Source of the DNA: DATKYV01 sp035528275
GTDB lineage: Bacteria > Acidobacteriota > Terriglobia > UBA7540
Reading direction: 5' to 3'
Assembly (NCBI GenBank): GCA_035528275.1
Contig: DATKYV010000126.1
Span: 1-6,052 of the forward strand
DNA length: 6,052 nucleotides
How positions within the stretch are numbered: the stretch's first letter is position 1; each line of letters starts with the position of its first letter. This document shows, in pieces, positions 1 through 5,480 of the stretch. A program made the translations under genes and the position numbers. Below the pieces are notes generated by a model. It did not search any database and had not been told where the DNA came from. It saw only the letters and a program-made list of their open reading frames with translations.

Positions 1-186
1 CAAGATGAGAGCACCGACTAGTCCGGGTATCACCGTTAGGACCAAGGCTACGAACCACACCTTCATAAGATGGCGGTTCTTCCGCTCAACCAAGTGCTTG
101 TGCTCCTCAGCACGACGTTCAAACTCCTCAAGCGGGGCATCTGTAATTTTGGCAAGTTCCTTTAGGTTGGTCGTATGAAATATCAT
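1..186 (-). CDS. Small membrane protein, N-terminal part (runs off window)
   Basis: I do not recognise this protein. Its first 62 residues start MIFHTTNLKELAKITDAPLE and the frame stays open to the window edge. Residues 1-43 form a charged, probably cytosolic helical region rich in E, K, R and H. Residues 45-62 are a hydrophobic segment that should be a membrane helix and may continue beyond the edge. The start was chosen because AGGAG lies 9 nt before the ATG. That AGGAG overlaps the TAG stop of the preceding gene, so the two genes are almost certainly translationally coupled. The same frame is also open upstream of the ATG as far as that TAG, so an alternative reading is one longer four-helix protein interrupted by an amber codon. 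Composition is near 50% GC, lower than the metabolic genes to the right. Confidence 0.6.
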   Translation of the reverse strand, partial: MIFHTTNLKELAKITDAPLEEFERRAEEHKHLVERKNRHLMKVWFVALVLTVIPGLVGALIL

Positions 187-195
187 CTGGTAAAT

Positions 196-200
196 CTCCT
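196..200 (-). promoter_or_regulatory. Shine-Dalgarno site overlapping a stop codon
   Basis: AGGAG on the minus strand, 9 nt upstream of the ATG at 186-184. Its first two bases are the last two of the TAG stop (201-199) of the preceding 89-residue gene. This decides in favour of two coupled genes rather than one read-through protein. Confidence 0.6.
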
Positions 201-468
201 ACACGATATAAAAGAAGAGGGAAAATGTTATCAGCAGAGCAGACCAGACGACCTCCACGGCCAACATGTAACTTCGAGTTCCTGCCCAAACCACGAAGAA
301 ACCACCATAACCCAATCCAATGACTATCCTAGTATAGGACTGCGCTTTGTCGAAGAGGGCTGACTGTATTTTGATGAGGGTTTCAACCCGCTTGTCGTAC
401 AGTTCCTTCTGCTTGCGCGCATGTTCCTTGGCTACCGCCTCAGCGAGAGCACGTTGCAAGTCGCCCAT
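199..468 (-). CDS. Small two-TM membrane protein with N-terminal helical region, unknown function
   Basis: This 89-residue protein has no family I recognise. Residues 1-44 (MGDLQRALAEAVAKEHARKQ onward) are charged and strongly helical, possibly coiled coil. Two hydrophobic segments follow, about 46-64 and 68-89, and the protein ends at the end of the second helix with no C-terminal tail. A helical hairpin with a cytosolic N-terminal stalk is the simplest topology. GAGGTG sits 8 nt before the ATG and supports the start. The gene lies 51 bp behind the methyltransferase-nuclease gene with no obvious terminator between them, and directly before a second small membrane-protein gene, so the three probably form one transcription unit. 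A role as a membrane accessory or effector of the restriction system is only a guess from position. Confidence 0.65.
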   Translation of the reverse strand: MGDLQRALAEAVAKEHARKQKELYDKRVETLIKIQSALFDKAQSYTRIVIGLGYGGFFVVWAGTRSYMLAVEVVWSALLITFSLFFYIV

Positions 469-476
469 CTCAATCC

Positions 477-482
477 CACCTC
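477..482 (-). promoter_or_regulatory. Shine-Dalgarno site for the 89-residue gene
   Basis: GAGGTG on the minus strand, 8 nt before the ATG at 468-466. It supports translation of the small gene as a gene in its own right. Confidence 0.5.
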
Positions 483-519
483 TTGGAAGTGGTACCCATC
501 TCTGAAAGGGCTGGCGTGA

Positions 520-2145
520 CTAAAATAACCCCTCCTGCTGGCTTTTGGTTTTCCGCTCGGCTTTGGCGAAGGTTTCGACGCGATGGGCGGGGTATTCGAG
601 CTTCTTGCCCGCCAGTAATTCGGCAATGGTCAGGATTTGAATGCGGGGATAGCGGCCCGGAAAATCTTTCGGCTCGTAAAACCCCGCTGCCGCTGCTTCC
701 GTCAGCATGGGTTTGGTGGGCTCGCGCAAAGTAATCAGCGCGCCGAGGGCGGCCTTCTCGCGCCCGATTACGCCCTTCAAGTCGCGGACGTGATTCACGC
801 CCACGTATCCGCTCTTCACCTGCACGATCACCTGCTTGGCCTGGCCGCTCTTGTCGTCGAAGAAGTTGATGTAGCCGTCGATGCCCGTGTCCGCGCCCTT
901 CTTGTGGTCCTTGGCGGGCCGCGCGTTCACCAGGTCCACCGCCCACCACTCGAACTGGTGCGGGCTGATCTCCTTCAACGCCTCCGCGCCCTGCACGTCC
1001 GTGGGCGCGCCGATGATTTCGTACGGGCTGAGGTCGGTGGGATGGTGGTCGCGCAGTCGGCGCTGCACAAGGTTGATGGCGAGATAAGTGATGTCAATGC
1101 CGATCCACCTCCGCTTGAGCCGCTCGGCGACGGCAATGGCTGTGCCACACCCGCAAAAAGGATCGAGGACCAAATCGCCCTCGTTGCTGCTAGCTTTGAT
1201 GATTCGCTCCAGGAGCGCCTCGGGCTTTTGGGTTGGATAGCCGAGTCGCTCTTCGGCTTGAGCTCCGATTGGCCCAACGTCCGTCCAGATATCTTGAATC
1301 GGCACGCCCGGCATTTCGTCGAGATACCGCTTATATGCTGGCACTGCCCCAGGGCTCGTCTGGATCACTCGCCCCTCGCGAATTAGCTGTTCCATTCTCT
1401 CGCGCGTATAACGCCAATAGCGCGTTACGCCCATGACCTCGTACTTTGGGTTCCCCTTCGCTGCGCCGCCCGGCCCGGTGAGGTCACCTAGCCGATACCG
1501 TCTGCCCGTTCCTTCTTCAACATGCCGATAAAACTGGTCAACGTATTCCTGGTCATACGGCGTGTGAACTTGATTCCATGTGTACTCAGCGAAGCTCTTC
1601 GTGTAGAAGAAAATCACGTCATGGATTCTGCCGTGCTGGCGTCTCCCCTGCTTGGCATCACTGTGGGCACTTGACCGTTTCCAGACAATCTCCGTCTTGA
1701 ACTTGTCGGGTCCGAAGACGGCGTCCAGCACCAACTTCAGGTAATGGCTTGCCGTGGGATCGCAGTGGAGATAAATGCTGCCGGTGGGCTTGAGCACGCG
1801 GTGCAATTCCACCAGTCGAATCGCCATCATCACGAGATAAGCCATCATGTCGTTACGGCCGAGGAAGGCGAGCAATGCCTGCATCAGGTCGGCGAGCTTG
1901 CGCGGGCCGCTCTCGACGATCTCCCTGTACACCGCCTCCGCCTCCTGGCTCCATTGCCAGGTATCCTCAAAAGCCGTGATCTGCGCGGCGGATTCTTCGC
2001 CGCTCTTTTCCTTGAACAGCACGTTGTACGTGGCGCTGGAGTTGAACGGCGGGTCGAGGTAAATCAGGTCAACGCTCGCGTCGGGGACATACTCGCGGAG
2101 GATTTTCAAATTGTCGCCGAAGTAGAGTTTGTTTGTGGTGTCCAT
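520..2145 (-). CDS. Beta-class DNA methyltransferase fused to an Mrr-like PD-(D/E)xK nuclease domain
   Basis: This 541-residue protein probably methylates adenine (N6) or cytosine (N4) in a specific DNA site and also carries a nuclease domain. Seen: motif IV DPPF at 31-34, TGSIYLHCD at 121-129, a TQKPEALLERII block at 305-316, the SAM-binding DPFCGCGT at 328-335 and WIGIDI at 347-352. Motif IV before motif I is the beta-class order (N6_N4_Mtase family, as in type III Mod). Residues about 150-300 should hold target recognition. The C-terminal 145 residues have an FE pair at 398-399, GADTGIDGYI with D423, and VIVQVKSG with Q442 and K444. That is the D...QxK signature of Mrr-type nucleases. No separate restriction gene or helicase is visible, so a one-protein restriction-modification enzyme is likely. 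The conserved NKLYFGDNL beginning fits the chosen ATG, yet no Shine-Dalgarno site precedes it. A REP hairpin lies 6 nt upstream instead. A solitary regulatory methylase with a degenerate nuclease remains possible. Confidence 0.88.
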   Translation of the reverse strand: MDTTNKLYFGDNLKILREYVPDASVDLIYLDPPFNSSATYNVLFKEKSGEESAAQITAFEDTWQWSQEAEAVYREIVESGPRKLADLMQALLAFLGRNDMMAYLVMMAIRLVELHRVLKPTGSIYLHCDPTASHYLKLVLDAVFGPDKFKTEIVWKRSSAHSDAKQGRRQHGRIHDVIFFYTKSFAEYTWNQVHTPYDQEYVDQFYRHVEEGTGRRYRLGDLTGPGGAAKGNPKYEVMGVTRYWRYTRERMEQLIREGRVIQTSPGAVPAYKRYLDEMPGVPIQDIWTDVGPIGAQAEERLGYPTQKPEALLERIIKASSNEGDLVLDPFCGCGTAIAVAERLKRRWIGIDITYLAINLVQRRLRDHHPTDLSPYEIIGAPTDVQGAEALKEISPHQFEWWAVDLVNARPAKDHKKGADTGIDGYINFFDDKSGQAKQVIVQVKSGYVGVNHVRDLKGVIGREKAALGALITLREPTKPMLTEAAAAGFYEPKDFPGRYPRIQILTIAELLAGKKLEYPAHRVETFAKAERKTKSQQEGLF

Positions 2146-2151
2146 ATGGCT

Positions 2152-2174
2152 GTAGCGGCGGTCTCTGACCGCCG
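2152..2174 (+). repeat. REP element (GTAG plus 8-bp hairpin)
   Basis: GTAG is followed by a perfect 8-bp stem, CGGCGGTC (2156-2163) with GACCGCCG (2167-2174), and a TCT loop. A conserved GTAG before a GC-rich hairpin is the layout of REP elements mobilised by REP-associated tyrosine transposases. It differs by one base in the loop from the second hairpin at 5384-5406, read on the minus strand. It sits 6 nt upstream of the methyltransferase ATG. Confidence 0.75.
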
Positions 2175-2180
2175 GGATCT

Positions 2181-2251
2181 GTCATTCTGAGCGCAGCGAA
2201 GAATCACGGCATTTCGAAATGAAAAAGACCCTTCGCTTCGGTCAGGATGAC
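2181..2251. repeat. 71-bp inverted-repeat element
   Basis: The outer 25-bp arms are 2181-2205 (starting GTCATTCTGAGCGCAGCGAA) and 2227-2251 (whose complement starts GTCATCCTGACCGAAGCGAA), differing at a few positions. The centre contains a perfect 12-bp palindrome, CATTTCGAAATG (2210-2221), so nearly the whole element can fold as one hairpin. It interrupts the secreted-protein gene at 2546. From memory, this is a dispersed repeat type of soil bacteria whose translations (HPDRSEGS-like, VILRCAQNDR-like) appear as artefacts in protein collections. I cannot check that here. Confidence 0.7.
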
Positions 2252-2635
2252 ACCGAAAATACATGTTGTCGAGAGCATAAAACAGCGGCGCCGCCGCAGA
2301 GTCCAAATGAAAAGAAACGGCCTTCCCATCGGCAGTGACTTGATGAACAGACAGATCTTTGTGCAAATAGAATCTGGATGACGGAGGTTCGTGAATCCAG
2401 GCCTCGGCCTCAAGTTTGTGCGTCGCCGGCTCGATCCTGACCCGCAGACGATAATGGAAAGCGCCGTTTTCCCGGGCGTATCCAATGCCCAGTTCACACA
2501 TCATCAGAAGTGCTATGGTGACTTGGAGCGGTCGGAAGAACCTCATGATTTCTGCCCAACCTTTCCGAAGGATAAGTCCTCCCGCAGCGATGAAATGTCC
2601 TTGCGCGAGCTACTTATCTCATCACAACTCCCCTG

Positions 2636-2728
2636 ACCGGTCAAAGTGCATCGGATTGTTGAGGTCGAAGACGTGAGACCAGGAATATGCTTTCCGACCG
2701 GTGACCGATCCCGGCTGGCCCGACCGGT
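2636..2728. promoter_or_regulatory. Candidate operator cluster: three GACCGGT sites
   Basis: GACCGGT occurs at 2636-2642, 2696-2702 and 2722-2728 in the gap between the divergent secreted-protein remnant and the transporter gene. The first copy lies in a perfect 10-bp palindrome, TGACCGGTCA (2634-2643). Repeated palindromic sites upstream of a carbohydrate transporter suggest binding by a dimeric repressor such as a LacI- or GntR-type protein. The regulator itself is not in the window. I saw no convincing -35/-10 pair in the rest of this gap. Confidence 0.35.
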
Positions 2729-2820
2729 ACCCGGCCTCCTCGCAGAATCCTGTAACCACTTCCCTTGACCCTGTGATATTTTGCGAGGCCGCTGAGGCAA
2801 CGCGAGTCAAACGCTGCAAT

Positions 2821-2825
2821 AAGGA
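2821..2825 (+). promoter_or_regulatory. Shine-Dalgarno site deciding the TTG start
   Basis: AAGGA lies 9 nt before the TTG codon at 2835. No in-frame ATG exists until well inside the first transmembrane helices, so this site fixes the unusual start codon. Confidence 0.55.
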
Positions 2826-2834
2826 AAGCCGTCA

Positions 2835-4127
2835 TTGAAACCAATCAAGCGTCTCCGCTGGTGGATCATCGGCACGTTATTCCTTTCGACGACCATCAAC
2901 TACATTGATCGCCAGACGCTCTCCGTGCTCGCCCCGGTCATCTTGAAGGAGCTGAACCTGTCGCATGTCGACTACTCGAAGATCGTCTCAGCCTTTCAAG
3001 TGACTTACGCCCTCACTTGGTTGGCGGGAGGCATCTTTCTCGACGTTGTCGGCACGCGGCTCGGCTTGGCACTGGCAGTTTGCTGGTTTTCCATCGCCAG
3101 CATGTTGACGGGGCTGGCGAACTCGGTGCGCAGCTTCGCGGCGTTCCGTTTTCTGTTGGGCATCGGGGAAGGCTGCAACTGGCCGGGAGCCAACAAGGCG
3201 GTCTCTGAATGGTTCCCGGCGCGCGAGCGCGGCATGGCGGTAGCCATCTTCGACAGCGGATCGAGTGTGGGCGGAATCGTCGCCGCGCTGGTCGTCCCCT
3301 GGGTGGCCATTCGCCTGGGCTGGCGTTACGCCTTTCTGGTCTCGGGATCGCTCGGCCTGTTTTGGGTGCTCGTGTGGCTTTCCATATATCGTCCACTGAA
3401 ACGGCACCCGCGGGTGAGCGAGGAGGAACGCCAGCTTATCGAATCCGGCCGCGAAATGCCCACCGCTTCCACGCAGATGGGTGTTAAACGTTGGCTGAAC
3501 CTGCTCAAGCAACGCAACGTCTGGGGCATCGTGTTGGGACGGTCCTTCACCGACCCCATTTGGTGGTTCTACGTCTTCTGGCTGCCTCAGTACCTGAGCG
3601 ACGAGCGCGGATTCAGCTTGAAACAGATTGGCGCCTTCGTTTGGATCCCGTTCGCGGCTTCGGCGCTGGGAAACTACACGGGCGGCGTGGTTTCGGGATT
3701 GCTCATCCGGCGAGGCATGCCGGTCATCCGTGCCCGAAAGTGGGTGTGCGTGGTCAGTTCGCTGCCTATCCTGGCGGGCATTCCCGCGGCGCTGACCGGG
3801 AACACCTATTGGGCAATCACGCTGATCTGTGTGGCAACCTGGGGATATGCGACGTGGTCGACGATGGGGTTGACCTTCCCCTCCGACCTCTTCCCGTCCG
3901 ACGTTGTCGCCTCGGTCACGGGGCTGAGCGGCCTGGGTGCCGGGCTGGCCGGAACGCTCTTCACTCTCGCCGTCGGCGTCATGGTGGAGCGATTCTCCTA
4001 CCTGCCGGCCTTTTTCGCCGCCGGACTGGTTCCACTCCTGGCGACTGCGGCGGTTCTGATTCTGATCCGGGAGCCCCGTGCCGCCGGATCCTTCACCTTG
4101 GAAACGCCAGGTCGGCGTGCAAGTTGA
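2835..4127 (+). CDS. MFS transporter, anion:cation symporter (ACS) family, hexuronate/aldonate-type
   Basis: This 430-residue inner-membrane protein most likely imports a sugar acid together with protons. It has the usual 12-helix MFS length, with a central cytosolic loop at about 186-220. Seen: NYIDRQTLSVLAP at 22-34 in helix 1, FRFLLGIGEGCNWPGANKAV at 104-123, SEWFP at 124-128, FDSGSSVG at 139-146 and DPIWWFYVFWLPQYL at 240-254. These blocks are typical of the ACS family (ExuT, GudP, DgoT). D25 and E112 fall where protonatable residues of DgoT-like transporters are expected, though that alignment is my inference. It starts with TTG, supported by an AAGGA site. The stop codon overlaps a promoter for the next gene, 65 bp before the start I prefer there. 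The substrate (uronate, aldonate or another acid) cannot be decided. The adjoining SDR and zinc dehydrogenase genes suggest oxidation of what it imports. Confidence 0.9.
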   Translation: MKPIKRLRWWIIGTLFLSTTINYIDRQTLSVLAPVILKELNLSHVDYSKIVSAFQVTYALTWLAGGIFLDVVGTRLGLALAVCWFSIASMLTGLANSVRSFAAFRFLLGIGEGCNWPGANKAVSEWFPARERGMAVAIFDSGSSVGGIVAALVVPWVAIRLGWRYAFLVSGSLGLFWVLVWLSIYRPLKRHPRVSEEERQLIESGREMPTASTQMGVKRWLNLLKQRNVWGIVLGRSFTDPIWWFYVFWLPQYLSDERGFSLKQIGAFVWIPFAASALGNYTGGVVSGLLIRRGMPVIRARKWVCVVSSLPILAGIPAALTGNTYWAITLICVATWGYATWSTMGLTFPSDLFPSDVVASVTGLSGLGAGLAGTLFTLAVGVMVERFSYLPAFFAAGLVPLLATAAVLILIREPRAAGSFTLETPGRRAS

Positions 4128-4151
4128 CTCTACGCACCGAGAACATATAAT
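4124..4151 (+). promoter_or_regulatory. Sigma-70-type promoter for the SDR gene
   Basis: TTGACT (4124-4129) and TATAAT (4146-4151) are separated by 16 bp, an almost perfect housekeeping promoter. The -35 box contains the transporter's TGA stop. Transcription would begin near 4158, leaving almost no leader for the ATG at 4160 but about 35 nt for the ATG at 4193. Confidence 0.6.
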
Positions 4152-4192
4152 GCCCCATCATGGCGCAAGCTTCATCCGCCCAAGAGGGTGAC

Positions 4193-5170
4193 ATGCGGTT
4201 TCTGATCACCGGAGCCAAGGGTTTCATCGGCGCCTGGGTCGTGAAAAACCTGGTGGAGCGCGGGGATCGTCCGCTGATCTTCGATGTTGATACGGATTCC
4301 CGCCGGTTGCGCGTTCTCCTCACGGATGAGCAACTGGACGGCGTCGATTTCATCCGCGGCGACGTGACCCGCTTTGAGGACCTCGATCGTGCGGCGGCAG
4401 AACATGGGGTGACGCATTTGATCCACCTGGCGGCCCTTCAAGTTCCGGCGTGCAACGCCGACCCGCCCCGGGGCGCTCTGGTCAACGTGGTGGGCACGCT
4501 CACCGTCTTCGAGGTGGCAAGGCGCCGCTCCGACCTGGTGAAACGTGTGATCTACGCGAGCTCGGCGGCTGTGTTCGGCCCCGAAGAGTTCTACGGCGGC
4601 ACGACGGTTTCCGAGGGCTCCGCCTTGCGCCCCGGAACCCACTACGGTGTCTTCAAAGAATGTAACGAAGGCAACGCGCGGGTCTATTTTACCAATCACG
4701 GGATCACCAGCGTGGGACTGAGGCCCTGGGCAGTTTACGGTGTGGGCCGTGACGAGGGCGTGACTTCCGGCCCGACCAAGGCGATCAAGGCGGCGGTGCT
4801 GGGGCGGCCGTACACGATCCGCTTCACCGGGGGGCTGGACCTCCAGTACGCGGATGACACCGCCAAGATCTTCCTGCGCTGCGCCGAGATGGATTTTTCC
4901 GGAGCGCGCGTCTACACGCTGCGCGGCGCCGTGGCTCAAATTCATGAATTCATCACAAGTCTCGAACGCATCGTACCGGCGGCTCGTGGCCTGATCCGAG
5001 CGGAGGGGCCGCACCTCCCCATCGCCCACGACCTGGACGACAGCGCCCTCGTGCGGGATCTCGGGGAGGTCCCCCGGACTTCTCTTGATGACGGAATCCG
5101 CCAGACGATTGAAATCTTCAAGCAACTCCAAGAAGAAAAGAGACTCGACACAAGGGATCTTGAGACTTAG
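4193..5170 (+). CDS. NAD-dependent epimerase/dehydratase (extended SDR family)
   Basis: This 325-residue cytosolic enzyme probably acts on a sugar, sugar acid or nucleotide sugar. Seen: the Rossmann motif GAKGFIG at 7-13, D31 after the second strand (favours NAD over NADP), GDV at 56-58, HLAAL at 78-82 near the cofactor, YASSAAVFG at 121-129 and the catalytic pair Y151 and K155 in YGVFK. RPWAVYG at 177-183 is the usual substrate-side block. The length fits extended SDRs such as UDP-glucose 4-epimerase or D-erythronate dehydrogenase-like enzymes. I cannot choose between epimerase and dehydrogenase. An upstream in-frame ATG at 4160 would add 11 residues (MAQASSAQEGD). I prefer 4193 because GAGGGTG lies just before it, the Rossmann strand begins there, and the promoter would start transcripts at about 4158. 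It shares strand and probably pathway with the flanking transporter and zinc dehydrogenase. Confidence 0.85.
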   Translation: MRFLITGAKGFIGAWVVKNLVERGDRPLIFDVDTDSRRLRVLLTDEQLDGVDFIRGDVTRFEDLDRAAAEHGVTHLIHLAALQVPACNADPPRGALVNVVGTLTVFEVARRRSDLVKRVIYASSAAVFGPEEFYGGTTVSEGSALRPGTHYGVFKECNEGNARVYFTNHGITSVGLRPWAVYGVGRDEGVTSGPTKAIKAAVLGRPYTIRFTGGLDLQYADDTAKIFLRCAEMDFSGARVYTLRGAVAQIHEFITSLERIVPAARGLIRAEGPHLPIAHDLDDSALVRDLGEVPRTSLDDGIRQTIEIFKQLQEEKRLDTRDLET

Positions 5171-5220
5171 CGCCGTTCCAACTATTTCTATGCAATTCGT
5201 TGGGGATCGACCGTGCCGAC

Positions 5221-5320
5221 CTAGTGCTTGGTGACTTAAATCCGCGTAGCTTCCTGGGAATGCAAGTGTCTAATTTTCATTAACTTCGATTTGACGCGAA
5301 ACCATGTCACTAAGTACTAG
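5221..5320. repeat. 100-bp segment bounded by 15-bp inverted repeats (MITE-like or structured)
   Basis: CTAGTGCTTGGTGAC (5221-5235) and GTCACTAAGTACTAG (5306-5320) are inverted copies with 13 of 15 matches. Both mismatches would be G-U pairs in RNA. Inside them, 7 nt from each arm, a further CGCGT (5243-5247) pairs with ACGCG (5294-5298). No target-site duplication was recognised. It could be a small non-autonomous element or an RNA structure. Confidence 0.4.
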
Positions 5321-5354
5321 TGAGATTGACCAAATAGAGTGACATCTATCCCTT

Positions 5355-5406
5355 GTAGCGGCGCTGTCTCAGCGCCGAAAAACCGGCGGTCGGAGACCGC
5401 CGCTAC
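5355..5406. repeat. REP doublet (BIME-like), two inverted GTAG hairpins
   Basis: The first REP is GTAG (5355-5358), stem CGGCGCTG (5359-5366), loop TCT and CAGCGCCG (5370-5377). After an AAAAAC linker comes an inverted REP: stem CGGCGGTC (5384-5391), loop GGA, GACCGCCG (5395-5402) and CTAC (5403-5406). Both stems are perfect 8-bp helices, and the outer GTAG/CTAC ends also pair. Two facing REPs form the classical BIME layout. The second unit is nearly identical to the REP at 2152-2174. Confidence 0.8.
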
Positions 5407-5451
5407 AGCAAAGATCGTCACTATATTCTGTCATCCGATGTAGCAGCGGCC

Positions 5452-5480
5452 TTGCGTCGCGAGCGTTGGTCCACTATGTT
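5452..5480 (+). promoter_or_regulatory. Weak promoter candidate for the zinc dehydrogenase gene
   Basis: TTGCGT (5452-5457) and TATGTT (5475-5480) are 17 bp apart, matching 3 of 6 and 4 of 6 consensus bases. The position is suitable, 66 bp before the ATG, but the match is weak. Confidence 0.25.

Larger units (their letters stand above)
2106..2546 (-). pseudogene. Truncated secreted protein gene with repeat-derived tail (possible peptidase M1-like N-terminus)
   Basis: The open frame encodes 146 residues but only about the first 97 look like a natural protein. Residues 1-24 are a signal peptide (MRFFRPLQVTIALLMMCELG, then IGYA). They are followed by a beta-rich stretch, YRLRVRIEPATHKLEAEAWI onward, ending near LFYALDNMYF. 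That stretch resembles the N-terminal domain of M1-family aminopeptidase-like proteins (family knowledge, weak match). From about 2255 downwards the frame runs through a 71-bp inverted-repeat element (peptides CHPDRSEGS and VILRCAQNDRS) and a REP hairpin. It then stops at 2108-2106, inside the methyltransferase gene and 37 nt past its ATG. The gene has therefore lost most of its length. The surviving frame could still be translated and could feed ribosomes to the methyltransferase start. Confidence 0.55.

Noticed and set aside
175..363. Short plus-strand frame opposite the 89-residue gene
   Set aside because: The minus-strand reading has a good ribosome binding site and clear membrane helices. 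The plus-strand translation has neither.
637..1386. Open frame of 249 codons on the plus strand
   Set aside because: It is antisense to the methyltransferase-nuclease gene and its H-, L- and R-rich translation shows no family motif.
2765..2780. TTGACC and GATATT as a transporter promoter
   Set aside because: The spacing is only 4 bp, which cannot serve as a -35/-10 pair.
3491..4150. Open frame of 219 codons in another plus-strand frame
   Set aside because: It overlaps the transporter and reads as low-complexity R, G and A-rich sequence.
4172..5131. Long open frame of 319 codons on the minus strand
   Set aside because: It lies antisense to the SDR gene, whose Rossmann and YxxxK motifs prove the plus-strand reading. 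High GC keeps the opposite strand open.
5422..5427. TATATT as a -10 box for the zinc dehydrogenase
   Set aside because: The -35 position falls inside the REP hairpin and has no match to consensus.
5439..5450. TGTAGCAGCGGC as a decayed third REP
   Set aside because: It shares only the first few bases with the REP family and has no matching second stem arm.
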